Assembly: GCA_001464575.1 (NCBI GenBank)
Contig: LNFE01000235.1
Location: 1 to 60,054, forward strand
Source: Acidobacteria bacterium Ga0077553
Lineage (GTDB): Bacteria; Acidobacteriota; Terriglobia; Bryobacterales; Bryobacteraceae
Direction of reading: 5' to 3'
Length of the DNA: 60,054 bases
Shown in pieces: positions 7,302 through 16,804 of the stretch. Below the pieces are notes generated by a model. The model saw only the letters and a list, made by a program, of their open reading frames with translations. It had not been told where the DNA came from and did no database searches. Each line of letters begins with the position of its first letter. The stretch's first letter is position 1. Made by a program: the position numbers and the translations under genes.

Positions 7302-9031
7302 AGCGGATTCTGCAGTATGTGCGCCCGTATGCGGGGTCGCTGGTCGCCTCGGTGCTGCTGATGGCGCTCGCGGGCGGGGCGCAGGGCTTGATCGCCTATC
7401 TCATCCGGCCGATTTATGACCAAGTGCTGAGCCCGGGCGGCCCCGACGGCTATGTGACCGGCGTGATGCTGATTGTCATCGCGGCGTTCTTCGTACGCGG
7501 CGCCTCCGATTATTTCGGCAACTACCTCGTCAACCGCGTCGGCATTTCGGCGGTGACGGACTTGCGGCAAGCCGTGTTCGAACGGGTGCTGCGGCAGGAC
7601 GCGCAGTTCTTTGAAACCACGTCGACCGGTCGGCTGATGTCCTCAATCATGAACGACATCGAGAAGATTCAGGTGGCGACGTCGCATATCCTGGCGGACT
7701 GGATGCGGCAGACGTTCGTCGCGTTGTCGCTGCTGTTCGTCATCTTCCAAACGTCGTGGAAGCTCGCGCTATTCAGCGTCACCGTGGTGCCAATCGTGAT
7801 GCTGCCCACGGTGCAACTGGGACGGAAGATTCGCCGGTCGACGCGGAAGGCGCAGGACGATACGGCCGAGGTGAACCAGATTCTTCAGGAGACGCTGAGT
7901 GGCCATCATGTGGTGAAGTCATTCGGGGCCGAGGCGGTGGAATCGACGCGCTTCCGGGAGGCGGGCCGGCGGCTGCGGCGGAGCAATCTGAAGTATGTGA
8001 TGCAACAGGCGATCGCCTCGCCGTTGATTGAGTTCATGGGCGCGGTGACGGTGATCGGGCTGCTGATCTACGCCCGGACGGAGATCCGGGCGGGGGCGAT
8101 GACGGCGGGCGAATTCACGAGTTTCGTGATCGCGCTGCTGATGCTGTACGAACCGGTGAAGCGATTGGTGGGTATCCACAACATCTTCCAGCAAGCGTTG
8201 GGGGCTTCGCAGAAGGTGTTTGAGTATTTGGATCAGCCGTCCACGGTGGTGAGCGGGAAGCGGGACCTGCGCAAGTTTGAGCGGGAGATTGCTATAGAAC
8301 ATTTGACATTCCGCTATCCGACGAGCGAGGGTCCGGTGCTGGCGGATGTTTCTATCACCGTGAGGGCTGGGGAGATCGTCGCGTTAGTGGGGCCGAGCGG
8401 GGCGGGCAAGTCGACGTTGGCTTCGCTACTGCCGCGTTTCTACGACCCGGAGGCGGGAGCCATCCGGATGGACGGGGTGGACGTGCGGGAGTTGACGCTC
8501 GAATCGCTCAGAAAGCAGATCGGGATTGTGGCGCAGGATACGTTTTTGTTCAACGACACGGTGGCGAATAACCTGCGCTACGGGCGACCGGAGGCCAGTG
8601 AGGCGGAGGTGCGGGAGGCGGCACGCAATGCCTTGGCCCTCGAGTTTATCGAGCAGCTGCCGCAGGGCTTCGACACGATGATTGGGGAGCGGGGGACGCG
8701 GTTATCGGGCGGACAGCGGCAGCGGATTTCGATCGCGCGTGCATTGCTGAAGAACGCTCCGGTGCTGGTGCTGGACGAGGCGACTTCGCACTTGGACACC
8801 GAGAGCGAGGTGCTGGTGCAGGGGGCGCTGGGGAACCTGATGCAGGGGCGAACGGTGATCGTGATTGCGCACCGGTTATCGACGATCCGGCGGGCCGACA
8901 AGATCATTGTGCTCGAGAAGGGGCGGATCGTCGAGACCGGTTCGCACGAGGAGTTGGTGGGTGCTGGCGGAATGTACCAGCGGCTGCACGAGTTACAGTT
9001 CCTTGAACCGGAGCCCCCCGCTTCTGCATAA
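7298..9031 (+). CDS. MsbA-type ABC exporter (lipid A/lipid flippase-like)
   Basis: A 577-residue half transporter with an N-terminal six-helix exporter domain (about residues 1-310) and a C-terminal ATPase. Walker A GPSGAGKST is near residues 365-373, the signature LSGGQRQR near 469 and Walker B VLVLDEATSHLD after it. The H-loop (AHRLSTI) is present. The neighbouring heptosyltransferase-like gene supports an LPS-precursor flippase role, acting as a homodimer in the inner membrane. I chose ATG 7298 (MKRILQYVRPY), which overlaps the preceding stop, over the upstream in-frame start at 7202. Confidence 0.9.
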   Translation: MKRILQYVRPYAGSLVASVLLMALAGGAQGLIAYLIRPIYDQVLSPGGPDGYVTGVMLIVIAAFFVRGASDYFGNYLVNRVGISAVTDLRQAVFERVLRQDAQFFETTSTGRLMSSIMNDIEKIQVATSHILADWMRQTFVALSLLFVIFQTSWKLALFSVTVVPIVMLPTVQLGRKIRRSTRKAQDDTAEVNQILQETLSGHHVVKSFGAEAVESTRFREAGRRLRRSNLKYVMQQAIASPLIEFMGAVTVIGLLIYARTEIRAGAMTAGEFTSFVIALLMLYEPVKRLVGIHNIFQQALGASQKVFEYLDQPSTVVSGKRDLRKFEREIAIEHLTFRYPTSEGPVLADVSITVRAGEIVALVGPSGAGKSTLASLLPRFYDPEAGAIRMDGVDVRELTLESLRKQIGIVAQDTFLFNDTVANNLRYGRPEASEAEVREAARNALALEFIEQLPQGFDTMIGERGTRLSGGQRQRISIARALLKNAPVLVLDEATSHLDTESEVLVQGALGNLMQGRTVIVIAHRLSTIRRADKIIVLEKGRIVETGSHEELVGAGGMYQRLHELQFLEPEPPASA

Positions 9032-9041
9032 TGGAAGGCTC

Positions 9042-9935
9042 ATGACCATACGCAGTATGACGGGATTTGCACGGGTGAGGCGGCAGAGCCCGGACGGCGA
9101 GGCCGTGATCACCGTGAAGAGCGTGAACCATCGCGGATTGGATCTGCATTTTCAGATGCCCTCCGCGCTCGACCCCTACGAGACAGCGATGCGCGGACTC
9201 GTCCGCAAGCGCATGTCCCGCGGTCATATTGAGATCCGGGTGCAGTACCACCGGAACAAGGCGCAGGCGCCGCTGGCCCTAAATGTCGCCTTACTGGACA
9301 CCTATCTCGATGCCTTCCGGCAAGCGGGCCACCGGCACTCCATTACTTCGGAGCCGGATTTGAACGCCGCGCTACGGGTGCCAGGAATGTTCGAGCCCAC
9401 CGTGGAACAGGAGCCCGAACCGGAGTTCCAGGAGTTTCTGGTCGCCATGCTCGAAGAGGCCCTGACCGAACTGAACCTGGCGCGGGAGCGCGAAGGGGCG
9501 GAGACGGCAGCCGTGCTGGTGGAGCGGACGAAGTCGATTCGCGGCGCCGTCGCGACGGTGCGGGACATTCGAAGCCGCGCCCTGCCCGCCTTTCAGCAAC
9601 GATTGCGCGAGCGGTTGGCGGAGTTGCTTGGCGGAGTCTCGATCGAACCGCAACGCTTGGTGCAAGAGGCGGCGATCCTGGCCGACAAGAGCGACATTGG
9701 CGAAGAGATCGCGCGCCTCGAAATCCACTCCGAACAACTGGACCAGATGTTGGAAAACGGCGGCGAGGTGGGCAAGAAGCTCGACTTTCTCCTCCAGGAG
9801 ATGAACCGCGAGGCGAACACGATGCTTTCGAAAACGAATGGAATCGGTGAGCAGGGGCTTTCGTTGACCGAAGTGGCGTTGGGGATCAAGGCCGACATCG
9901 AAAAGATCCGCGAGCAGTCTCTGAACTTGGAATGA
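9042..9935 (+). CDS. yicC: YicC family endoribonuclease
   Basis: A 297-residue protein of the YicC/YloC family. The N-terminus IRSMTGFARV and the C-terminal conserved block (KSDIGEEIARLEIHSEQL, GKKLDFLLQEMNREANT) are diagnostic. Members are associated with stationary-phase survival and act as endoribonucleases. The usual neighbour is gmk, and here gmk follows with an ATGA overlap. Start ATG 9042 is chosen because it begins the family's MxxRSMTGFA motif. Confidence 0.92.
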   Translation: MTIRSMTGFARVRRQSPDGEAVITVKSVNHRGLDLHFQMPSALDPYETAMRGLVRKRMSRGHIEIRVQYHRNKAQAPLALNVALLDTYLDAFRQAGHRHSITSEPDLNAALRVPGMFEPTVEQEPEPEFQEFLVAMLEEALTELNLAREREGAETAAVLVERTKSIRGAVATVRDIRSRALPAFQQRLRERLAELLGGVSIEPQRLVQEAAILADKSDIGEEIARLEIHSEQLDQMLENGGEVGKKLDFLLQEMNREANTMLSKTNGIGEQGLSLTEVALGIKADIEKIREQSLNLE

Positions 9936-10534
9936 GCATTCTTTTCGTCATTTCGGCGCCTTCCGGGACGGGCAAGTCGACGATTCTCCGCGACGCGCGG
10001 CGGACCGATCCGCGGTTAACCTTCTCGCGGAGCTACACGACGCGAGCGCCGCGGGGCCCGGAACTGGACGGGGTGGACTATTACTTCACGTCGAAGGAAG
10101 ACTTTGAACACCGGGCGGCACAGGGCGAGTTCCTCGAATACGCCAACGTTTTCGGCAACTACTACGGCACGCACAAGAGCGAGATCGACCGGGCGGCGGC
10201 GGCGGGCTGCGACCTGGTCATGGACATCGACGTACAGGGTGCGAGACAATTACGGGAGCGAGTACCTGACGCCGTATTGATTTTTGTTCTGCCGCCGGAC
10301 CGATCCGAGTTGGAGCGCCGCTTGCGAGCCCGATCTCAGGATCAGCCGGAAGTGATTGAGCGCCGCCTGCGGGAAGCCAAGGCCGAGACGAGCCAGTACG
10401 GTATCTACGACTACATTCTAATCAACGATGAACTGGACGCCGCCGTGGCGGATCTTCGCAGTATCGTCCGAGCTGAGCGCTTGCGCCGGCACCGGATGGA
10501 AGACCCGGTACAGCGAGTTTTGGGTTCGTTTTAG
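9932..10534 (+). CDS. gmk: Guanylate kinase
   Basis: A 200-residue enzyme phosphorylating GMP to GDP. P-loop SAPSGTGKST is at residues 8-17. The GMP-binding region includes SYTTRAPR, DGVDYYF and EYANVFGNYYGT, and the DIDVQGA motif follows. Length is normal. It is translationally coupled to yicC upstream, and rpoZ follows after 14 bases, a common gmk-rpoZ arrangement. Confidence 0.96.
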   Translation: MSILFVISAPSGTGKSTILRDARRTDPRLTFSRSYTTRAPRGPELDGVDYYFTSKEDFEHRAAQGEFLEYANVFGNYYGTHKSEIDRAAAAGCDLVMDIDVQGARQLRERVPDAVLIFVLPPDRSELERRLRARSQDQPEVIERRLREAKAETSQYGIYDYILINDELDAAVADLRSIVRAERLRRHRMEDPVQRVLGSF

Positions 10535-10548
10535 AGGCATTGAGTTCC

Positions 10549-10800
10549 ATGGCCGAGAACACCACACCCCGCAACGCGAATTTCGCTATTCCTGACGACC
10601 CCGAGTCCAGCACGTACCGCTTCATCATCGTTGCGGCGAAGCGGGCGCGGCAGTTGCAGAACGGCAACCGCTCGTTCCTGCCGACCACTTCGCGCAAGCC
10701 GACGGTGACCGCACTCGAAGAGGTGCGCCGCGGCTTGATCCAGTACGAAGACCCGATTCGCGATGCGAATCTGGCTGAGATCGCGTCGAGACGTAGTTAA
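10549..10800 (+). CDS. rpoZ: DNA-directed RNA polymerase omega subunit
   Basis: An 83-residue protein. The family core is visible as [18 protein letters not shown], then [13 protein letters not shown] and the C-terminal I-Y-EDP. Omega helps assemble RNA polymerase and binds ppGpp. I chose ATG 10549 instead of TTG 10540. It sits between gmk and coaBC, the standard order in many bacteria. Confidence 0.9.
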   Translation: MAENTTPRNANFAIPDDPESSTYRFIIVAAKRARQLQNGNRSFLPTTSRKPTVTALEEVRRGLIQYEDPIRDANLAEIASRRS

Positions 10801-10813
10801 ATTCGAGGGCGGC

Positions 10814-11988
10814 ATGAACGTCGTCCTGGGAGTTGGTGGCGGGATTGCCGCTTATAAAGCGGCGGAGTTGTCGCGTGCGCTGATGCGGCGGGGTTGTGCC
10901 GTCAATACGGTCATGACCCGCGGCGCCACTGAGTTCATTCAGCCGTTGACGTTTGCCGCGCTGACGGGCCGGAAGGTGATTACCGGACTTTTCGATGGCC
11001 ACTCTCCGGAAGCCGTGTTGGCGAGTTCTGTCGAACACATCAGCGTCGCGCAGGAAAACGACGTGCTCGTGGTGGCGCCGGCCACGGCTGACATCTTAGC
11101 GAAGTTTGCCAATGGGCTGGCCGACGACTTTCTATCAACGCTATACCTGGCGTTCATCGGGCCGGTAGTCCTCGCTCCGGCGATGAACACCAACATGTGG
11201 GAACATCCGGCAACCAAAGCCAACTTGGCAATGCTTCGGGCGAGAGGCCATCGGATTGTCGGGCCGGACAGCGGCGAGCTGGCTTGTGGGACTGTGGGAC
11301 CGGGACGCCTGGCCGAAGTGGAAGCGATCGCCGATGCGGTGCTGGCAACAACCCGGCAGCAGGATCTGAGCGGCGAAACGGTGGTGATTTCGGCCGGCCC
11401 CACTCAGGAAGCGATTGACCCCGTGCGGTACATCTCGAACCGATCGAGCGGCAAGATGGGCTATGCTCTGGCGGAAGCGGCGGCGGGCACCTACCGGCGC
11501 CCACCGGCGTCGAGGTCGTGCCCGTGCGGTCAGCCCGGGAGATGCGGGACGCCGTGATGGCGCATTTGGAACCGGCGACCATTCTCATCAAAGCCGCAGC
11601 CGTGGCCGACTATCATGTCACCGACATCGCGCCCCAGAAATTGAAGAAAACCGCAGCGCGGGTGACCCTCGACCTCGACCCCACCCCGGACATTCTGGCC
11701 GAGGTCGGCGCCAAAAAGGGCGACCGGCTGCTGATCGGATTTGCCGCCGAGACGCAGAATCTGGTGGCGGAAGCCAAGCGAAAGATGACCACCAAGAACG
11801 CGGATATGGTGGTGGCCAATCTGGTGAACCAGAGCGGCACCGGCTTTGAATCCGACGAAAACGAAGTGACGCTGGTGCTGCGAACCGGCGAGACCCACCA
11901 CATCGAACGGGCCTCGAAACGCGACGTGGCCCATCAGATATTCGACCACGCGCTCCGGCTGCGGCTGGCGCTCCACGCAAAGCAATGA
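10814..11988 (+). pseudogene. coaBC: Phosphopantothenoylcysteine decarboxylase/synthetase, broken by a short deletion
   Basis: Two enzymes of coenzyme A synthesis are encoded in one gene. The CoaC half is intact ([44 protein letters not shown]). The CoaB half begins properly ([24 protein letters not shown]) and continues in another frame from about 11485 ([16 protein letters not shown], then KAAAVADYHV) to 11988. Reading both frames, a stretch of roughly ten codons that normally carries the V-T-L-V/I-S-G-P strand is absent at about codon 225, and the net shift is one base. In frame 1 translation ends at 11557. CoaB is normally essential, so this is either an assembly deletion or a lesion compensated elsewhere. 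Both halves are otherwise well conserved. The 3' end overlaps the UDG start. Confidence 0.85.
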
Positions 11989-12794
11989 CCCGGGACGAAA
12001 TTCGACAGTTCCTTGAGTTCTATCAGGACTTAGGGGTGAAGACGATTTATCAACGCGGCTCGGCGTTGCAAGCCGAGCAGTTGCCGGATCTGGTTGAGGA
12101 TCTAAACTCCCTGCTGCCGCCATTGCCTGCTCCAAAGATAATCCCAAAGCCGCCGCCAGCCGCGCCCCCCGCCGTTTCTATGAAGATTGTTCCGCCTACT
12201 TTGATTCCCCTGGCGCCGGAAGGCGACACGATGGAGGCGATCCGTACCGATATTGGAGACTGCCGCCGCTGCCGCCTGTGCGAAGGACGCAATAAGATCG
12301 TCTTTGGCTCGGGCAATGAGGGCTCGCGGCTTGTGTTCGTCGGCGAAGGCCCAGGCGCCGATGAGGACGCGAGCGGCCTACCGTTTGTCGGCCGGGCCGG
12401 GCAGTTACTGACCCAGATGATCGAAGGCACCGCGTCAAAGGAAGGCATTCAGATCACCCGCCCCGATGTATACATCGCCAATGTCGTCAAGTGCCGGCCG
12501 CCGGAGAACCGCACGCCCATGCCAGACGAAATGGAGATCTGCGGGCAGTTTCTCTTCCGGCAACTTCTGGCGATCAAACCCAAGGCGATCTGCGCTCTGG
12601 GCTCGACAGCGGCAAAGGCGCTGCTGGGCACCAAGGAAGGCGTGACGAAGCTGCGCGGCAATTGGCAAAAGTGGCACGATATCCCGGTGATGGTGACGTA
12701 CCATCCGTCCTATCTCCTGCGCCCGTACAACCAGAACGCGAAACGGGAAGCGTGGGAGGATCTGAAAAAGGTCCTGCATTTCGTCTATGACTAA
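11985..12794 (+). CDS. Uracil-DNA glycosylase, type 4 (Fe-S)
   Basis: A 269-residue protein with a proline-rich linker (about residues 45-75) and a C-terminal UDG domain. The domain shows the four-cysteine cluster pattern (CRRCRLC, VVKCRPP and a later EIC), the GEGPGADED active-site loop, GLPFVGRAG, NRTPMPDE and YHPSYLLR. It removes uracil from DNA in base excision repair. The N-terminal extension resembles those of SPO1-polymerase-related UDGs. It overlaps coaBC by 4 bases and tmk by 8 bases, so it is in the same transcript. Confidence 0.92.
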   Translation: MTRDEIRQFLEFYQDLGVKTIYQRGSALQAEQLPDLVEDLNSLLPPLPAPKIIPKPPPAAPPAVSMKIVPPTLIPLAPEGDTMEAIRTDIGDCRRCRLCEGRNKIVFGSGNEGSRLVFVGEGPGADEDASGLPFVGRAGQLLTQMIEGTASKEGIQITRPDVYIANVVKCRPPENRTPMPDEMEICGQFLFRQLLAIKPKAICALGSTAAKALLGTKEGVTKLRGNWQKWHDIPVMVTYHPSYLLRPYNQNAKREAWEDLKKVLHFVYD

Positions 12795-13428
12795 GCGCGG
12801 CTTTTTCGTATCGTTCGAAGGGGGCGACGGCTGCGGAAAGACGACGCAGATGCGCCTGCTGCTGGAGCGGCTTCGCTCCCAGGGGAAAGATGTGCTCGAA
12901 ACGGCGGAGCCCGGCGGCACGCCGATTGGCCGGCAGATCCGGCGCATTCTACTCGATTCGGCCAACGACGCCCTGTCGCCCCGGGCCGAGATGCTGCTCT
13001 ATTTCGCCTGCCGGGCGCAGAACGTGGATGAGTGGATCCGGCCCGCACTCGCGGCCGGCCGCATCGTGGTGAGCGACCGGTTTACCGATTCGACGCTGGC
13101 CTATCAAGGCGAGGGGCGCGGGCTGACGGCGGAACTGGTACGGGAACTGCACGCGATCGCCTGCCAGGAGATTTTGCCTGACCTGACGATCTATCTCGAC
13201 ATCGACTACCGGACCGGACTCGCGCGAGCGCGGGCACGCAACGCCGAGCAGGACGGCCCCGACGAGTCCCGCATGGAGGCGCAGGCCGAAGAGTTCCATG
13301 AACGGGTACGGCGAGGCTACCTGGCGCTGGCGGCTGCGGAACCGGAACGGATCCGCACGATCGACGCGCGGCAGAGCCTGGAGGCCGTGGCCGCGGCCAT
13401 CTGGGCGGAGGTGCAGCCGCATGTATGA
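12787..13428 (+). CDS. tmk: Thymidylate kinase
   Basis: A 213-residue kinase converting dTMP to dTDP. P-loop FEGGDGCGKTT is at residues 10-20, the DRF motif is in VVSDRFTDSTLAYQG, and the substrate motif is TAEPGGTPIG. Length is standard. It overlaps the UDG gene by 8 bases and holB by 8 bases. The tmk-holB pair is a common arrangement. Confidence 0.96.
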   Translation: MTKRGFFVSFEGGDGCGKTTQMRLLLERLRSQGKDVLETAEPGGTPIGRQIRRILLDSANDALSPRAEMLLYFACRAQNVDEWIRPALAAGRIVVSDRFTDSTLAYQGEGRGLTAELVRELHAIACQEILPDLTIYLDIDYRTGLARARARNAEQDGPDESRMEAQAEEFHERVRRGYLALAAAEPERIRTIDARQSLEAVAAAIWAEVQPHV

Positions 13429-14461
13429 GAACTTCCATGGAAACGCCGAGGCGCAGCGCGTGTTGCAGGAAATGGTGCGCGGCCAGCGGATGCCGCAGAC
13501 CATCCTGCTGGCGGGCCCGGAGGGCATCGGCAAGGCCACCCTGGCCCGGCGCTTCGCCGCCTCGATTGTCGGCCATCCCGAGCTGATCGAGCAGGACGAC
13601 CTTTCGCTTGAAAAGAACCAGGACGTGATCGCCGAGCGGGAAAAGTGGACCGCGGAGAAGCGGAACGACGATCCGATTCTCTTCAGCTCCCATCCCGACT
13701 TTCTCACGTTTTGCCCCGAAGGTCCCCTGCGGCAGATTTCGATTCCGCAGATGCGGGCCTTGAAGGAGCGGGCACAGTACGGACCCTTGAAAGGGCCGCG
13801 AAAGGTTTTCCTGATCGATCAGATTGACCGGGCGAACGAACAGGCGGCGAACTCGCTTCTCAAGACACTTGAAGAGCCGCCCGACTACCTGATCATCGTC
13901 GCGACGGCGACCAATTCCTATGATCTGCTGCCGACCATCCGGTCGCGCTCGGTGCCGATCTACTTGACGCCATTGAGCCCAGCCGAGATGGCGGCGTTTG
14001 CCAAAGAGAAGGGCCTGAAGGACGTCGACCGCCGGGTGGCCCTGGCCGCGGGCTCGCCTGGCCTGGCGATGAGTATCGATCTGCAGGCCTATGACAAGCG
14101 GCGAGCGCAGATGTTGGCCCTGCTGGGCGCGGCCTGCGGTTTGCTGCAGTGGGCGGACTGGGCGAAAACGTCCGAGGCGCTGAACGCCAGCCGGTCGGAG
14201 AAGCTCGAAAATCATCTGAAGGTGCTCTATTTGCTCCTCGACGATTTGCTGCTCTTGCGGTGCGAGGCGCGCAACGCCACGCTGCGAAACTTCGACATTC
14301 GGCGGGAGTTAGAGGGTCTGGTGCCGGTGATCACGTTTGAATGGATCCAGAAGGCCGTCAAGAAAACGGACGAGTTGGTGGATCTATTGCGCCGGAACAT
14401 TCAGAAAGGAATCGCCCTCGATTCGATGGTGCTCGAACTGCGCGGCAGTGCCCGTTTGTGA
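13421..14461 (+). CDS. holB: DNA polymerase III delta-prime subunit
   Basis: A 346-residue clamp-loader subunit. The AAA+ N-terminal domain has GPEGIGKATLARRFA (a P-loop), SSHPDF, KVFLIDQIDRANEQAANSLLKTLEEPP and SRSVPIYL. Delta-prime is a clamp-loader component of the replicase. The C-terminal third is weakly conserved, as usual. I chose ATG 13421 because it starts the family's typical F-G-N/A sequence and overlaps tmk, instead of the longer frame from 13298. Confidence 0.92.
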   Translation: MYENFHGNAEAQRVLQEMVRGQRMPQTILLAGPEGIGKATLARRFAASIVGHPELIEQDDLSLEKNQDVIAEREKWTAEKRNDDPILFSSHPDFLTFCPEGPLRQISIPQMRALKERAQYGPLKGPRKVFLIDQIDRANEQAANSLLKTLEEPPDYLIIVATATNSYDLLPTIRSRSVPIYLTPLSPAEMAAFAKEKGLKDVDRRVALAAGSPGLAMSIDLQAYDKRRAQMLALLGAACGLLQWADWAKTSEALNASRSEKLENHLKVLYLLLDDLLLLRCEARNATLRNFDIRRELEGLVPVITFEWIQKAVKKTDELVDLLRRNIQKGIALDSMVLELRGSARL

Positions 14462-14484
14462 TGCAATAGGAAGCAATAACCGCC

Positions 14485-14739
14485 ATGCCTCCTCCGACTC
14501 GTAGCGCCGCCCCGACCAAGAAGCCGGTACCGCCCGATCAGACCAACGCCGAAAACTTCTATTACATGAAGCAGATGCAGGCGAAGACGCCCATGTGCAT
14601 CGTGATGAAGGACGGCGAGATTTTGAAAGGCGTGATTGAGTGGTACGACAAGTGCGCCCTGAAGTTTAACCGCGAAGGTGCGCCGAACCTGATGTTGTAC
14701 AAACACAACATCAAATACATGTACAAGGACGGCGAATAG
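14485..14739 (+). CDS. hfq: RNA chaperone Hfq
   Basis: An 84-residue Sm-like protein. After a Pro-rich N-terminal tail of about 25 residues, the Sm1 motif ([23 protein letters not shown]) and the Sm2 motif ([12 protein letters not shown], with the Lys-His of the proximal U-binding site) are visible. It forms a hexameric ring for small-RNA pairing. The tail position is unusual: the extension is at the N-terminus, while enteric Hfq has a C-terminal tail. It converges with the thioesterase gene. Confidence 0.93.
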   Translation: MPPPTRSAAPTKKPVPPDQTNAENFYYMKQMQAKTPMCIVMKDGEILKGVIEWYDKCALKFNREGAPNLMLYKHNIKYMYKDGE

Positions 14740-14742
14740 CTC

Positions 14743-15228
14743 TTACTTCGGCTTCGCCTTCATCAGCAGCCGCTGCTCGCGGCGTTCTCCCGCTTCGCGA
14801 TAGCGCCGCACTTCGGCCTCCGTTTGGGGGATCACCGGGGTAACCGGAATCTTGCCGCCGTCCTGGGACAGGGCGACGAACGTCAGGTAGGCCGACGAGG
14901 TATGCTTGATCTCCCGCGTGTGAAGGTCTTCGATAAAGACCTTCACCCCCACCTCCATCGAGGTGCGGAAGACCCGGTTGACGCTGGACTTCAGCGTGAC
15001 CAACTGACCAATGTGAATGGGGTAAAGGAACGTCATCTGGTCGATGGAGGCGGTGACTACGGCGCAGCGGGCGTGGCGCGCGGCGGCGAGGGAAGCGGCG
15101 AGATCGACCATGGCCATCACCTTTCCGCCGAAGAGGGTGCCAAGTACATTGGCGTCGTTGGGGAGCGCAAACTCGCTCATTTCGGAGGCGGACTCAGAGA
15201 CGGGGCGGCCGGGCTGATCGGGAAGCAT
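14743..15228 (-). CDS. Acyl-CoA thioesterase (hotdog fold)
   Basis: A 161-residue hotdog enzyme of the YciA/BFIT group that hydrolyses acyl-CoA to free acid and CoA. The motif NDANVLGTLFGGKVMAMVDLAA holds the catalytic Asn/Asp region and the central helix. VVTASIDQMTFLYPIHIGQLV is the following strand pair. ATG 15228 is preferred over TTG 15234. It is divergent from the TPR gene with a 24-base gap. Confidence 0.9.
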   Translation of the reverse strand: MLPDQPGRPVSESASEMSEFALPNDANVLGTLFGGKVMAMVDLAASLAAARHARCAVVTASIDQMTFLYPIHIGQLVTLKSSVNRVFRTSMEVGVKVFIEDLHTREIKHTSSAYLTFVALSQDGGKIPVTPVIPQTEAEVRRYREAGERREQRLLMKAKPK

Positions 15229-15252
15229 ACCCAAAGGGTACGATAAAGGAAC

Positions 15253-15564
15253 ATGAGTTCCCGGTTAGAGATATTGCAGGGGATGCTGGCCCAGGACCCC
15301 GCCAACACGTTTGCCCGCTACGGACTGGCTATGGAATTGGCCAACCAAGGACAGCATGCCGATGCCGTGCGGCAATTCGAAGAGCTGATTCAGAACAAGC
15401 CGGACTACTGTGCGGCTTATTTCCACGGCGGGCAGACGCTCGAGAAAGCAGGCGAAGTGGAGCAGGCCGCCGCCATGTACCGGCGCGGGATCGAGGCGGC
15501 CCGGCGGGCCGGCGATACGCATACGCGGCTGGAACTCGAAGGCGCGTTGGCACTCTTGCCGTAA
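15253..15564 (+). CDS. Small TPR-repeat protein
   Basis: A 103-residue protein with about two tetratricopeptide-like helix pairs (NTFARYGLAMELANQGQHADAV and YCAAYFHGGQTLEKAGEVEQAA). TPR proteins scaffold protein contacts. An AAAGGA ribosome site is just upstream of the ATG. It precedes the oxidoreductase by 40 bases and may head that operon. Its partner is unknown. Confidence 0.8.
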   Translation: MSSRLEILQGMLAQDPANTFARYGLAMELANQGQHADAVRQFEELIQNKPDYCAAYFHGGQTLEKAGEVEQAAAMYRRGIEAARRAGDTHTRLELEGALALLP

Positions 15565-15604
15565 CTTTTCGCGGCTTCCGAGCGAAGGTGTCATTTCAGG
15601 ACCT

Positions 15605-16804
15605 ATGCACCTCGTCATTGTCGGCAACGGAGTAGCGGGAATCACGGCGGCAATGGCCGTCCGCGCGAAGGATCCGCAGGCTGAGATCACGATTATCAGC
15701 GGCGAGAGCGAGTACTTCTTTTCGCGAACCGCGCTGATGTACGCCTACATGGACATCATGCAGCGGCGCGATCTGGAGCCGTACGAGCGCAAGGTGTTTC
15801 GCGAGCAACGGCTCACCCTGCGCAAAGACTGGGTGGTGGATCTCGATGCCGGCGCCCGCCAACTCCGGACGCAGGGCGGGGCCACCCTCAGCTACGACAA
15901 GCTGCTGCTCGCCACCGGTTCGCGAGGCCGGCGGGCGCCGTGGGAGCGGGACCTCGAAGGGGTGGTCCGGTTTGTGTCGCTGCAGGATCTGGACGCCTGC
16001 GAGCGGCTCACGCCGGGAACGCGGCGGGCCGTGGTGGCGGGCGGCGGATTGATCGGGGTGGAACTGGTGGAGTGCCTGGTACACCACCGCGTGCCGGTAA
16101 CGTTTCTCGTGCGCGAGCCGAGCTATTGGCCGGCCGCCCTCAGCCCGGAAGAGGGTGAGATGGTGGCGGCGCATATCCGGGCGCAGGGGGTGGACCTGCG
16201 GCTGGGCACAGAGGTGGCGTCGATGGAAGGCGAGGGCAAGGTAGCAGGCATCACTACTACAGCGGGCGAAGCGATTGCCTGCCAGATGGTGGGCGTGACG
16301 ATCGGCGTCGAACCCAACGTGGAATGGCTTCGTTCCGTAAAAACGCCACCCGATTTGAACCGTGGCGTGCTGACCGATCAGGCGTTTCGCACTTCCCTGC
16401 CCGATGTATTCGCGGCCGGGGACGTCGCCGAGGTGACCGGCCGGATTGAGCCGCTATGGTACGCCGCCAAGCGGCAGGGCGAAGCTGCGGCGCTCTCAAT
16501 GATGGGCGAGCGAGTGGAGTATGCGCCGCCGGCCTACTACAACAGCGCAAAGTTCTTCCATCTCGAATGGACCTGCGCGGGCGAGACCAAGGGGCCGGGC
16601 CGCTTCCGCAAGCTGCCGGGGCGGGAGGCGAGCGTGCGGGTAATCGAACGGGACGGGATGGCGGTAGGCTTCTCCATGCTGGGCACGCGGTGGAACCATC
16701 GGGTGCTGGTGAAGTGGGTGGAGCAGCGGCTCCGGGTGGACGACGTAATGAAGCGCCTCAGCGAGGCGCAGTACGACGTAGAGTTCGGGAGGGTGGCGCT
16801 ATGA
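15605..16804 (+). CDS. FAD-dependent NAD(P)H oxidoreductase (pyridine nucleotide-disulfide fold)
   Basis: A 399-residue class of nitrite reductase/rubredoxin reductase-like flavoprotein. The N-terminal FAD motif GNGVAGITAA is at residues 6-15. A second Rossmann motif, VVAGGGLIGVELVE, lies near residue 142 for NAD(P)H, and the FAD-closing VFAAGDVAE lies near 267. The C-terminal region contains a Cys in EWTCAGETKG. Its stop overlaps the start of a membrane ferredoxin (ATGA), so both probably form an electron-transfer unit between NAD(P)H and a quinone or periplasmic acceptor. The partner reductase is not in the window. Confidence 0.87.
   Translation: MHLVIVGNGVAGITAAMAVRAKDPQAEITIISGESEYFFSRTALMYAYMDIMQRRDLEPYERKVFREQRLTLRKDWVVDLDAGARQLRTQGGATLSYDKLLLATGSRGRRAPWERDLEGVVRFVSLQDLDACERLTPGTRRAVVAGGGLIGVELVECLVHHRVPVTFLVREPSYWPAALSPEEGEMVAAHIRAQGVDLRLGTEVASMEGEGKVAGITTTAGEAIACQMVGVTIGVEPNVEWLRSVKTPPDLNRGVLTDQAFRTSLPDVFAAGDVAEVTGRIEPLWYAAKRQGEAAALSMMGERVEYAPPAYYNSAKFFHLEWTCAGETKGPGRFRKLPGREASVRVIERDGMAVGFSMLGTRWNHRVLVKWVEQRLRVDDVMKRLSEAQYDVEFGRVAL

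Noticed and set aside
13082..14215. A 377-codon minus-strand frame over tmk and holB
   Set aside because: Both plus-strand genes are certain and the antisense translation is Arg/Pro-rich with no family features.
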